Positions 24,130 to 32,756 of a stretch of 50,454 nt of DNA are shown here, one piece after another (the first letter of the stretch is position 1; each line of letters opens with the position of its first letter). This DNA is from Bacteriovoracaceae bacterium (GTDB lineage Bacteria > Bdellovibrionota > Bacteriovoracia > Bacteriovoracales > Bacteriovoracaceae). The notes under the pieces are model-generated. The model made no database searches, was not told where the DNA came from, and was given only the letters and a program-made list of their open reading frames with translations. The stretch spans positions 1 to 50,454 of the forward strand of contig JARXAH010000072.1 in assembly GCA_029865945.1 (NCBI GenBank). Direction: 5' to 3'. Both the position numbers and the translations under genes were made by a program.

Positions 24130-25539
24130 ATGAGTGAAGTTTTTTTACATTCCTTATCCTCTGTTCCTTTAGAATCCATCATTAAAAAAGAATATCGCGA
24201 TTATCAAATTTATACCTTGATGGACCGGGCGATTCCTTATTTGCAAGATGGGCTCAAGCCTTCCCAGCGCCGCATCCTCTTTACCCTCTGGAAAAATCAA
24301 AATAAGGGCCTCATCAAAGTTTCCAGCTTAACTGGCCTCGTGCTCACCCTGCATCCCCACGGCCCTGCATCCGTTGAATCTTCGGTCGTTAACTTGGCCC
24401 AAGATTTCACGTTTTCTAATAATTATCCCTTGATTGATAAAAAAGGATATTTTGGCGAGCGTATGGAAACCCAAGCGGCGGCCGCTCGTTATATTGAATG
24501 TAAATTGGGAAAAGTCGCAGAGCTACTTCTCTTTGATGATATGAATCAAGTGGAAATGGTTCCCAACTATGATGAAAAAGTGATGGAGCCCTTATCGCTT
24601 TATCCCAAACTTCCTCTGATGCTACTTAACGGTGCAGAAGGAATTGGGACAGGATTTTCATCTGTCATCCCGCAGCACAATCACATGGATATTATAAACG
24701 CCATGATGATGTACCTAGAGAAAGGGAAGCCAAAAAAACTTCGCTGCTGGGTTCGCAATTATAATGAAAAAATTGATATTGAAAAAGATGGAAAGATTAT
24801 TTTCCCTATGAGCTTTAAGCAATACGGAGAGTCCATTCACATAACGGAGCTTCCCAAAGGCTTTGATGCCCAGCGGATTTATAAACATTTAAATAAATTT
24901 ATCGAAAAAGATTTTTTAAAAGATTATATCGACAGCTCTGTGGATAACGAAATTGATATTCAGCTCATTTTTAAAAGAGGCCAGCAACCCACCCTCGAAG
25001 AAGTAGTGGCCGAAATGTATACCAGTACTTCCATTGTTCCCAATTACACGTTGATTTCTGAGCGCGGTGTGAAAATTTTTGATAACGCGGAAGATATTAT
25101 TGAAGTGTTTACTGCTCAGCGAATGCAAGTGGTTAAGCGTCGCTATGAACTCCTCATCAAAGATCATGAGGCCAACATCCAAAAAAATAATGAGATCATT
25201 CGTTTCATTAAAGAAAAGCATTACGCGGAAGCAGAGAAGAAAGCTAACCGTAAAGATTTCGTAGACTATTTATCCATTAAAAAATTTGTTTATGCAGAGT
25301 ACTTGGCCGATATGGCCATCTACCGCATGACCAAAGATGAAGTCGGAAAGCGGCAGCTGCTCATTGATGAAGATACCAATAAACTCAAAGGATTTAGAAA
25401 AGTATTGTCTAATCCCGATGGCGTAAAAGAAAAACTCATGGATGAACTCAACGACGTGGGCCTCAAGCTCAGTAAAATCATGGAAGATAAACAAAAAGAG
25501 AAAAAAGAAGTCTACGCTAAACTTAAGAAAAAAAGATAA
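24130..25539 (+). CDS. Type IIA DNA topoisomerase, breakage-reunion subunit (GyrA/ParC-like, short)
   Basis: This is the DNA-cleaving partner of the subunit encoded at 22127. The winged-helix and tower regions include 'MDRAIPYLQDGLKPSQRRIL' (~32-51), 'HPHGPASVESSVVNLAQ', 'KKGYFGERMETQ' and the active-site tyrosine Tyr121 with its preceding Arg in 'AAARYIECKL'. The family motif 'GIGTGFSSVIPQHN' and a long coiled coil with 'QRMQVVKRRYELL' follow. At 469 residues it stops after the coiled coil and lacks the C-terminal beta-pinwheel of GyrA (about 870 residues) and ParC (about 750). It is similar in size to phage T4 gp52 (442). With this architecture it probably relaxes or decatenates DNA rather than supercoiling it. 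Confidence 0.9.
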   Translation: MSEVFLHSLSSVPLESIIKKEYRDYQIYTLMDRAIPYLQDGLKPSQRRILFTLWKNQNKGLIKVSSLTGLVLTLHPHGPASVESSVVNLAQDFTFSNNYPLIDKKGYFGERMETQAAAARYIECKLGKVAELLLFDDMNQVEMVPNYDEKVMEPLSLYPKLPLMLLNGAEGIGTGFSSVIPQHNHMDIINAMMMYLEKGKPKKLRCWVRNYNEKIDIEKDGKIIFPMSFKQYGESIHITELPKGFDAQRIYKHLNKFIEKDFLKDYIDSSVDNEIDIQLIFKRGQQPTLEEVVAEMYTSTSIVPNYTLISERGVKIFDNAEDIIEVFTAQRMQVVKRRYELLIKDHEANIQKNNEIIRFIKEKHYAEAEKKANRKDFVDYLSIKKFVYAEYLADMAIYRMTKDEVGKRQLLIDEDTNKLKGFRKVLSNPDGVKEKLMDELNDVGLKLSKIMEDKQKEKKEVYAKLKKKR

Positions 25540-25548
25540 CGGGATTTG

Positions 25549-25719
25549 GTACTGATGCAGGTTTGGTTTTCAAGAAGGGTTCCGATTCAACAATTTGAAT
25601 CGGAAGTGAGGGCGAAACGCCGAGACGTGCTTAGGCACGTCGCAGGCGATGTTGAGACTGTGCCAAAGCACAGTCGAACCGAAGTTCGACGCACTGGAAA
25701 ATCAAAACCGCATCAGTAC
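25549..25719. repeat. Multi-hairpin intergenic element 1
   Basis: An outer stem of about 22 base pairs joins 25549-25571 with 25697-25719: GTACTGATGC/GCATCAGTAC is perfect, and GGTTTGGTTTTC pairs with GAAAATCAAAACC with one bulge and one G-U. Inside are five hairpins in a row: an 11-bp perfect stem with loop CAAT (25580-25605); GGCG/CGCC with loop AAA (25611-25621); a 7-bp stem with loop TTAG (25624-25641); an 8-bp stem with loop CAAA (25656-25675); and CGAAC/GTTCG with loop CGAA (25675-25688). It begins ten bases after the topoisomerase stop. It may be a structured RNA, a 3' UTR element or a mobile palindromic element. The reading frame over it is an artefact of the palindromes. Confidence 0.7.
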
Positions 25720-25726
25720 AAAAAGA

Positions 25727-25767
25727 GGAAAACCAAATACGGAGGGGGGGGCCGCATTTGGTTTTCC
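25727..25767 (+). terminator. Strong hairpin after the topoisomerase operon
   Basis: GGAAAACCAAAT (25727-25738) pairs perfectly with ATTTGGTTTTCC (25756-25767), extended by CGG/CCG (25740-25742/25752-25754) after an A-C mismatch. The loop is A followed by eight G. The arm repeats the AAAACCAAA motif of the element next to it. It may end transcription of the topoisomerase genes, though no T-run follows. The remaining 156 bases to 25923 hold nothing I can identify. Confidence 0.5.
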
Positions 25768-25923
25768 TATGTTTGCCTACTCCTTAAGGCGTTCATCCTT
25801 GAATTACCATCCAGTGGTTGTCTACTCCGTGACAAAATTGACTTCATGCCAAGATAAAAACTTCCCGTCTTTATTTAGTCATCCAATGACTTTATTATTT
25901 TTTAAAAAACTTTTGAGAGTTTT

Positions 25924-26898
25924 TTAATTTTTTGCTACATCAAGTAAAATATTTTTTTCAAATGTTTTCCCTTTAAGTTTTCTCATGTCCACTTTATGCT
26001 CTGAAATTTTGTGGCCGTTGATATCGTGAATGCAAGATCCATCTGGCATTAACGTATGGGCCACGACCACATCGTCTCCTGGCTCTAAACCTGCGGCTTG
26101 TATCGCCTCTGGCGAAAGTCCTGCTAAAATATTTGAACTCGCATTACTCTTAATTTCACTGTAATAATTTTCCAATTCTGCAGACATGGACACGCCATAG
26201 TTTCCTTTCACATGGGCCTCGCTACATTTGTCGTACGCCTTACCACTAGAAGAATAAGGCGCCAAGGTCGTTGTGGCAGTCGCATAGCTCACATAAGGTT
26301 CCATTAATGAAGCATCACAGCTTGTAATATGGATCAGTCCAATCACGTGTCCCAATTCATGGGCCAGCACATAATAAAGTGAGTACTCCCCTGAATCATA
26401 AGTAGAATTATCCGTTTGGTTATAAAAATTGTAAGTATAATCATTTACCCCAATGTCACTTGCACTTAAGGTGACAGAGTTTCCTCCTTGATACGTTCCA
26501 TAGTTCACAGTCACGGCCAGTGCCCCCGATGATAGCGCTGAAGGCCAGGAAGTCGTATAGCGATAAATACCCACCGAGGAGTCTTTCCAACTTGAATAGC
26601 TACTTGGGTGACTTAAGGCACCAGAGGAAATGGAGAAGAAGGAATAGTTATTATCACTCATGGTCGCCCAATCAGACCCAATCGATTGAATTTCTGTAAG
26701 ATCGAGGGCTGAAAAATCACTATCTGCGATGGTTGTTAAAGGTAAACTAGATGCGGCGTACTTATACAGTGTAAATCCACTCGAAGCTGCCGAAGTCGAT
26801 GAACTAGATTTCGTTCCAATACATCCTTGCAGAAGGAGTGAACTTGTCATCGTCGCTGTTACAATTAGTGTCTCTACAGATCTAGGGATTATCTTCAC
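25924..26898 (-). CDS. Metzincin-type zinc metalloprotease lipoprotein
   Basis: The 324-residue protein starts with GTG (26898), preceded by AAGGTGG, and has a lipoprotein signal peptide ending 'LLLQGC' (Cys26). A Ser/Thr-rich linker follows. The catalytic motif 'HELGHVIGLIH' (His180, Glu181, His184, His190) matches HExxHxxGxxH of metzincins such as matrixins (M10-like), and 'SLMEP' (Met199) nine residues later fits the Met-turn. A cysteine (Cys194) sits between them. The C-terminal ~80 residues contain 'GLSPEAIQAAGLEPGDDV' and are of unknown role. It is expected at the cell surface or in the periplasm, digesting protein outside the cytoplasm. Confidence 0.85.
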   Translation of the reverse strand: MKIIPRSVETLIVTATMTSSLLLQGCIGTKSSSSTSAASSGFTLYKYAASSLPLTTIADSDFSALDLTEIQSIGSDWATMSDNNYSFFSISSGALSHPSSYSSWKDSSVGIYRYTTSWPSALSSGALAVTVNYGTYQGGNSVTLSASDIGVNDYTYNFYNQTDNSTYDSGEYSLYYVLAHELGHVIGLIHITSCDASLMEPYVSYATATTTLAPYSSSGKAYDKCSEAHVKGNYGVSMSAELENYYSEIKSNASSNILAGLSPEAIQAAGLEPGDDVVVAHTLMPDGSCIHDINGHKISEHKVDMRKLKGKTFEKNILLDVAKN

Positions 26899-27101
26899 AG
26901 ACGTACCACCTTGATAACTTCCAAGTTTTTGTCAACAGCTCCTAACCTTGTTACGTTAGGTTCCATCCCTAGATCGCTGTTCCAGTTAAAGTGATTGTAA
27001 AACTACTTTGGGTTTTCATATGAATTCAGAGATTTATTGACGATGTGAATGAAAAGAGGCAAAGAAAATTGACCGGTTTCTGTGGCATTTTGAGGAGCAT
27101 T

Positions 27102-30100
27102 ATGAAAATTAATCCATCTACCAAGTTAGGCCTGATTTTAGGGATCCTCCTTTACTCATTACAAATTTTGGCCTCAGAGAAAATTTATCTTATCAAAAAT
27201 GAAACTTTGAGTTCCACCTTTGTTCGCACAACTCGTTTTTACGTCGTTGAAAAAACTTTTGATGGATCGACGGTCTATCAATTCGAGCGAAGCTACGGAA
27301 AATTACAAAAATTAGTGGGGATACAAAAATTCACCTCAGGCGAATCACTTTCAAAATTAAATGAAAATCATGAACAAACTTATGCTTTGCTTGATTGGGA
27401 TTTAGAATTTGAAACCTTTGTTCCGTTCGATTCTCCCACACTTCCCACTGTTCTTTGGCCCAATCGAAATCAATGGAATGATCCGGCCCGAGATTGGGAG
27501 AAAGAATTTGGAACATTTGTCTCCGAAGTTTCTTTGAATTTATTTTATGATCTGGGCCTTGCCATTGATTGTGCGGATGTGGTTTACGGTCTTAGGTGGA
27601 TTTTTGCTCGCATGAATTTTCTTCCCATGAACTTTACGGTGAGTGGTGGAAGAAAAATGAATAATTCAAGGTTTCCCAAAGAGTGGCTCGCGCTTAATAC
27701 GAGTGATCGTTTAAAGAAATCTTGGAGGGAAGATAAAGTTTTTTTAAAATCTTTGCGCTACATGATGGATGTAACCTACACAAGTACTATGCCCTTTGAT
27801 ACTGATCTTCTCAGACCACAGGTAGAAAATATTCGTCCAGGCGTTATCAACTACTGGGGATCCCATTCACAGTTTGTACAAAAGGTAGACTCGTCGGGAG
27901 AAAATGTTCCTGTAACCGTTATCGAAACATCTGTTCCTAAAATTCTAAAACCGCTCAACCAATACTTGATTTTTGATCCAAAAAATTTTCGGCAATTTAG
28001 GCCTAATGGAATTCGTAGTGAATTAAAGATTCAAAAACCTCAACTAGATCCTGATAGTCATTTAGATAGTGATGCTATGTTTGGTGGCTATACTGAGATG
28101 GCGGCCATGGTGGTCGATAAGAATTTACTTAAAAAAAATGTTTCAAAAATTAAACAGAGTTTTCATTTAACCCTGCAAACTATGTTGGATCAAAGATCCT
28201 TGGCCATTTCGCTTGCGCAAAAAGAGTGCGAGGCGAACCCCCTTTCCTGTACTTTTGGGTCGTCAAATTTTGAAAATTATTCTACTCCTTCTCGTGATCA
28301 GAGAATTTCAGATACTTTTGCTTATATGCAATTTTTTTTACAATGGATTAATCCCAGCGAAAACATGGGTAATCCAGATCTTTTTATTTCTTTGGGCAAC
28401 GAAAAAGTTTCCCTTGATTTTGTTACGTTTGTTCAAAACATCAATGAAAGTTTAGTGTCGTTTGTCCCTTTTGATCCTGTGATGTTAAGGTGGGGGTATT
28501 CATTAAAATCGCAAAATCAAGAAGCAAGTGACAACGCAATTTATCTTAAAAGCTTAGATTCCCTTTATAAAACCAAATTCATATTTGAGCAAAGCTTTGC
28601 TACAACGCCCTCGAAATCTACTTTATTTTCCCTTAGGCACTTAAGTCTATCTTCACAAAAAATTGCGTACCACTGGATGAACAGCTGCTTAAGTAATTTA
28701 TCAGACATTAATCATACCCATGCCACTTGCTTTCAGGATTTAGTGGACAGTGGTTTTGAGGAATTTAATTTCGATCCTCAATTGAATTCACCTAAAATAA
28801 AATCCAAATTTTTGCCTATTCAACGTGAGCAGGGATTAATTTTAAAAAATGAGGAAACTGTTTTTGAGTCAAAATATTTTTTAGTTATCGGTGGGAGATG
28901 GGTTTACCGAAAAGCTGACATGAAAATGTTTGATTTGTGGGAACCCTTATATCAGGCCGCCTTATCAACTCCCATCAATGAGGATGGAAACCAAGCAGAG
29001 CAATTTAACGACTACATCAAGCAAAGTGGCGAATTTCACACTTCCCTTGAAGGAATTTATTTTTCTGATGCCAATCAAAGATTTTGTCCTTTTGTGATTG
29101 ATCTAAGTGATCCCCAAGCGCCGCAAGTAGTTCCTTTGGGAGTTGAAGTCGCGATTTTTGATGAAAAAATTGTATCCATCGATGAAACACAAAATAAAAT
29201 ATATTTTTACCGGTGGAATAGGGGATTATTCTTCGATTCTGAAAAAAAAGTAGATCATGTTCTAATGTTAAAAGATCTTAAGCGTGAATTTCACAAGATG
29301 ATGTTTGTGCAGTACCAGGGAGATAAAACCCTGCACGTTTTTTCTAGCTACGGGGAGCGAACACTTCCACCCTTCGAAGAATTCTGGAAAGCTGATTTTA
29401 CGAATTTTTTCATTAATGCGAGTGGTGATCTTTATTTTTCCTCTTCAAGCCCAACGTCGACGTTTTTGTATCGCGCGAAGTCCTTCGTTTCAAGCATGAC
29501 AAATTCTCAAGATGCTTTGGAGCAAATAGTGATATCAGATAGAGAGAGTTTATCATTGAAGCTATTCTTGTCTGAAAAATTCGTGATTTTTGATAACCAA
29601 GTTTTTCAATTGAGCTGGGGGGCCCCAGAGGCAAATTCTCAACCCATCGGTATGTATCGGCCAATCAATGAAATCGCTTCAACTTCGAAACGCTTTTTGC
29701 TTCAAAGTCTAAGCAAAGTCGGCCGATTTTTATTGCTTGATTCGCAAACTATTTTTAATCGCAAGCTTCCATTTATCGCACCGGAAGTTTCAGAGTATTC
29801 ATTTAACGGCGAAGAGCTTGATATTTATTATACGAGAGAACAAGATGAAGCACTCATCACTAAGTCAGTTAATAAGGAATTTGCTCCCATCATTCCCTGG
29901 CCAAGAGGAAATAATTTGCAATTGCTTGATCACAAGACAGTGGATACGAATTATTCCCAATTTCGCATCGTCCCTGGCCCCTCGCAACCGGTTGATCAAA
30001 TTTTGCTGCGAGAGCAGATGCCCAATTTGGGCGGCCATGGATTTTTAGAGCAAAAATTTAGTTTAAGTGGCCGCTTTCAAAAAGGTTCCATTTTTGAAGC

Positions 30101-30227
30101 GTCAAGCTCTCAAGCAGTGGACGACTTTTGCGAAGCTAAAAATTTTGAAAACGAGCGCGTTCATTTAAAAACGTATCAATTGAGCAGGCTTTGTGGAGAC
30201 TTATTTTTTCTAACACCATTGCAATAA
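27102..30227 (+). CDS. Large secreted protein of unknown function
   Basis: The start at 27102 follows TGAGGAGC and gives 1041 residues with a signal peptide (LGLILGILLYSLQILASE). An upstream in-frame codon at 27045 has no binding site and would hide the signal. The mature protein is rich in Phe, Leu and Ser. Its C-terminal half alternates short strands ('VPLGVEVAIFDEKIVSID', 'NKIYFYRWNRGLFFD', 'KTLHVFSSYGERTLPP', 'GRFLLLDSQTIFNRKLP'), which suggests beta-propeller-like repeats. No enzyme motif or membrane anchor was seen beyond the signal. Nothing similar comes to mind. It is monocistronic, with 226 bases of AT-rich sequence after it. Confidence 0.65.
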   Translation: MKINPSTKLGLILGILLYSLQILASEKIYLIKNETLSSTFVRTTRFYVVEKTFDGSTVYQFERSYGKLQKLVGIQKFTSGESLSKLNENHEQTYALLDWDLEFETFVPFDSPTLPTVLWPNRNQWNDPARDWEKEFGTFVSEVSLNLFYDLGLAIDCADVVYGLRWIFARMNFLPMNFTVSGGRKMNNSRFPKEWLALNTSDRLKKSWREDKVFLKSLRYMMDVTYTSTMPFDTDLLRPQVENIRPGVINYWGSHSQFVQKVDSSGENVPVTVIETSVPKILKPLNQYLIFDPKNFRQFRPNGIRSELKIQKPQLDPDSHLDSDAMFGGYTEMAAMVVDKNLLKKNVSKIKQSFHLTLQTMLDQRSLAISLAQKECEANPLSCTFGSSNFENYSTPSRDQRISDTFAYMQFFLQWINPSENMGNPDLFISLGNEKVSLDFVTFVQNINESLVSFVPFDPVMLRWGYSLKSQNQEASDNAIYLKSLDSLYKTKFIFEQSFATTPSKSTLFSLRHLSLSSQKIAYHWMNSCLSNLSDINHTHATCFQDLVDSGFEEFNFDPQLNSPKIKSKFLPIQREQGLILKNEETVFESKYFLVIGGRWVYRKADMKMFDLWEPLYQAALSTPINEDGNQAEQFNDYIKQSGEFHTSLEGIYFSDANQRFCPFVIDLSDPQAPQVVPLGVEVAIFDEKIVSIDETQNKIYFYRWNRGLFFDSEKKVDHVLMLKDLKREFHKMMFVQYQGDKTLHVFSSYGERTLPPFEEFWKADFTNFFINASGDLYFSSSSPTSTFLYRAKSFVSSMTNSQDALEQIVISDRESLSLKLFLSEKFVIFDNQVFQLSWGAPEANSQPIGMYRPINEIASTSKRFLLQSLSKVGRFLLLDSQTIFNRKLPFIAPEVSEYSFNGEELDIYYTREQDEALITKSVNKEFAPIIPWPRGNNLQLLDHKTVDTNYSQFRIVPGPSQPVDQILLREQMPNLGGHGFLEQKFSLSGRFQKGSIFEASSSQAVDDFCEAKNFENERVHLKTYQLSRLCGDLFFLTPLQ

Positions 30228-30453
30228 CCGAATGATAAGTAATTTGAAAATTTCTTTTTTTGAATTTATCTATAACACATCTGAAAAGTGTTATTATTAG
30301 TTTGAAATGCATAATTTTACTTACTTAAATTGTCCAAATATTGAACAATCAAGGAATTTTTTCCCAATTTGATGAATTTTTTACTCTGCTCAACGTTCAA
30401 CGTTTAAAATATCAAAATAAGCTCAACAAAAGTTTTAACTCAGGAGAAAAAAG

Positions 30454-30951
30454 ATGAAAGTTTTTTTTACTTTATTTTTGATTGCTTCCCCTAATTTGTT
30501 TGCCCAAAACCATGTTCCTATTGAATGCTATCATGATGATTTTGATAAAACTAAGTTAATAATTAAGATAGATGGTATCACTGATGATAGTTATCCTATA
30601 AGTGATAACTATCCTGGTGGTGAAGTTGCAGTAAAAACCTTCGGGAATGCGTATTTGTTTAAGAATAATCGAAAAACTAGAAACCTTGGACCTGTTTATT
30701 CATATTATGATAATCGAGCTGTAGAGGGTTATATTAAAACTGCAGAAAATATACTAGTTGTGACAAGCACTGATAATCCAAAAGGTCCACAAAGTCTGAA
30801 AGATGTAGATTTTCAAAATGGTTTCTTAGAATTAAAACAAGCATATGATTTTTCTGTAAATCAACGAAATGGAAAGGAATTGAAGTTTAGAGGTTATTTG
30901 TCTTTAATAAATCCTCCAGAAGCTTCTCTGACATTATATAATTGTTATTGA
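30454..30951 (+). CDS. Small secreted protein of unknown function
   Basis: This 165-residue protein has a clear signal peptide (MKVFFTLFLIASPNLFAQ) and the binding site CAGGAG. The mature part is about 147 residues, rich in Asp, Asn and Tyr, with one cysteine near each end ('IECYHD' and 'LYNCY') that could form a disulfide closing a single beta-rich domain. Repeated 'DDSYPISDNYPG' suggests exposed loops. Base composition is clearly more AT-rich than in the neighbours, as is the flanking sequence on both sides (226 and 273 bases without genes), which hints at acquisition by transfer. No family recognised. Confidence 0.6.
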   Translation: MKVFFTLFLIASPNLFAQNHVPIECYHDDFDKTKLIIKIDGITDDSYPISDNYPGGEVAVKTFGNAYLFKNNRKTRNLGPVYSYYDNRAVEGYIKTAENILVVTSTDNPKGPQSLKDVDFQNGFLELKQAYDFSVNQRNGKELKFRGYLSLINPPEASLTLYNCY

Positions 30952-31224
30952 GTCCAACACTTAGAAATTGGATTAATGTAAATAGACTATGATTAATTTG
31001 TTTTAAATTATCAGTTTATTACATTTAAAAATATATTTTTTTAAAAGTTAAATTTTTTATCTATGTAAATAATAATGGATGATTTAATTGAATTTCAATA
31101 ATTCAATAATATGGTAAGTGAAAAAAATCATTTACCATTTTATCTGATTATTTCTATTAAAGTTTTACGTTTTTTATTTTTTCCATGTCTTTCGTTATCT
31201 ATATACGCCGAAGATTCTTTTTAA

Positions 31225-31875
31225 CTACTTCTTCCCCTGACTTTGCGCGTGATCTTTTAAAAATTGCGCCAACCCAAGATCAGTGAGCGGATGTTTCGCA
31301 AGTCCTTCAATCACTTTAAAAGGAATCGTGGCCACATGGGATCCGGCCATCGCCGCCGCTCGCACGTGATCTGCATGTCGGATACTTGCCGCGAGAATTT
31401 GAGTTTTGAATTTGTAATTATCAAAAATTGTTTTGATATCAGCAATCAACTGCATTCCATTTTGTCCTATATCATCGAGCCTTCCGATAAACGGCGATAC
31501 ATACGTTGCGCCGCACTTCGCTGCCAACAACGCTTGATTCGCAGAAAAAACCAAAGTGACATTGATGCGAATGCCTTTATCAAAAAATGTTTTACATGCC
31601 TTAAGTCCATCCATCGTTAAGGGAACTTTAATGACGATATTTTTATGAATGGCCGCCAATTCCAGTCCTTCTTTTACCATACCATCATACTCTGTAGAGA
31701 TTACTTCAGCAGAGATTGGGCCATCCACGATTTCACATATTTGTTTTAGTAGATCTTTTGCGTCGCCTTTTTCTTTGGCCATGAGACTAGGGTTAGTCGT
31801 CACTCCATCAATCAATCCCATTTTCTTTGCGTTCGCTATTTCCGTTAAGTTGGCGGTATCAATAAAAAATTGCAT
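31225..31875 (-). CDS. Small transaldolase / fructose-6-phosphate aldolase family (TalC/FSA type)
   Basis: This cytoplasmic class I aldolase of the short transaldolase subfamily transfers dihydroxyacetone units in the pentose phosphate pathway, or cleaves fructose 6-phosphate. It has 216 residues. The family signature '[13 protein letters not shown]' starts the protein, followed by '[12 protein letters not shown]' (~24-35), the Schiff-base lysine Lys83 in 'NIVIKVPLT', '[21 protein letters not shown]', '[11 protein letters not shown]' and '[27 protein letters not shown]'. Whether it is a transaldolase or an FSA cannot be settled by eye. Most bacteria with only this short form use it as transaldolase. 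It is monocistronic and divergent from the secreted-protein gene at 31962. Confidence 0.93.
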   Translation of the reverse strand: MQFFIDTANLTEIANAKKMGLIDGVTTNPSLMAKEKGDAKDLLKQICEIVDGPISAEVISTEYDGMVKEGLELAAIHKNIVIKVPLTMDGLKACKTFFDKGIRINVTLVFSANQALLAAKCGATYVSPFIGRLDDIGQNGMQLIADIKTIFDNYKFKTQILAASIRHADHVRAAAMAGSHVATIPFKVIEGLAKHPLTDLGLAQFLKDHAQSQGKK

Positions 31876-31961
31876 AAAATAACTCCCTATAAAATTCCAA
31901 ACCTAAAAAAACCATTATGCCTGGCCCTTGCGAAGTATGACAAGGGAACTAAAATAAATAT

Positions 31962-32750
31962 ATGAAAACAATTTTATTTCTATCCATTCTTTGGTCGACG
32001 ACTCTGCCTACCTCTCGCACTTGGGCGACGGCCTATTCCCCCAATCTTCCAGATCATGGAGTGATGACGGCCGATAAAAATGGGTTTATTGATCCGGCCC
32101 TCGATTACACCACAACTTATGGTCGAATTTCCGATTACGATCCCGCTTACCGAATCATCAAAGTAAAAGTAGAAAATGATTATACCCGCTTTTTAAAAGC
32201 AGACGATGCCTTTTACATCAGACCTGAGAGATTATCGAAACGTGGTTCGGCCTGCATCGCACGCTTGCAAAAAACGGAGCCCTATTACTTTGTAGCGGAA
32301 GTGGATAATTGGAATACCTGTTTGAAATCTAAAGGAGATATTCGGCGTGGGATGGTAGTTAAAATCTTTGGAGATATTTTAAAGGAGCGAGTCTATCAGG
32401 CCGCAAAAATGCGAGAAGATATTTTAGTAAAAAAAGATGCTTACTTAAAACAATTGGCCGAGGCCAACAACTTTACTTGGAACTTTGATTTAGAGCGAGA
32501 AAAGTTACTCAATGATTATGATCAGCGCTTGCAAGCAATCAAAAACGAAAAAGTAAATTCCATCGAGGCCTTAAACCGAAAGAAAGTGGATACCGTTCAA
32601 GTTCAAGGAGAGCTCCTAAGTGCCATCGATTCCCTCGAAGAATTATTAAAATTTTATCGTCTGGATCGACGAGAAGTTCTCAAAGATCGTTTTCATATGG
32701 ACTACGATACATCCGCACCAGTTGACAAACCGGCACGCGTACAACAATAA
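31962..32750 (+). CDS. Secreted coiled-coil protein of unknown function
   Basis: A 262-residue protein with a signal peptide (residues 1-22, ending 'SRTWA'). The N-terminal ~110 residues of the mature part are a mixed beta domain ('YDPAYRIIKVKVENDYTRFL', 'AFYIRPERLSKRGSACIARL') with two cysteines that may pair. From about residue 140 to 240 the sequence is helical and charged ('AAKMREDILVKKDAYLKQL', 'LEREKLLNDYDQRLQAI') and likely a coiled coil. No family was recognised. The gene lies six bases upstream of the TauE-type exporter and should be co-transcribed with it. Confidence 0.65.
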   Translation: MKTILFLSILWSTTLPTSRTWATAYSPNLPDHGVMTADKNGFIDPALDYTTTYGRISDYDPAYRIIKVKVENDYTRFLKADDAFYIRPERLSKRGSACIARLQKTEPYYFVAEVDNWNTCLKSKGDIRRGMVVKIFGDILKERVYQAAKMREDILVKKDAYLKQLAEANNFTWNFDLEREKLLNDYDQRLQAIKNEKVNSIEALNRKKVDTVQVQGELLSAIDSLEELLKFYRLDRREVLKDRFHMDYDTSAPVDKPARVQQ

Positions 32751-32756
32751 ATCTAA

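Noticed and set aside
25549-25719. Integron attC-like recombination site
   Set aside because: The fold has several separate perfect hairpins instead of one imperfect stem with the R and L box layout, I could not identify the GTTRRRY/RYYYAAC ends, and there is no integrase or cassette array in the window.
25546-25927. Two overlapping reading frames of about 100 codons after the topoisomerase operon
   Set aside because: They run straight through the palindromic multi-hairpin element; their peptides have no family features, signal or binding site. The structure explains the sequence better.
26941-26963. CCTAAC/GTTAGG hairpin as terminator or operator
   Set aside because: Only six base pairs with an eight-base loop, no T-run, and positioned upstream of both divergent genes; too weak to call.
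31264-31620. Plus-strand frame of 118 codons inside the transaldolase gene
   Set aside because: Antisense to highly conserved transaldolase motifs; no ribosome binding site.
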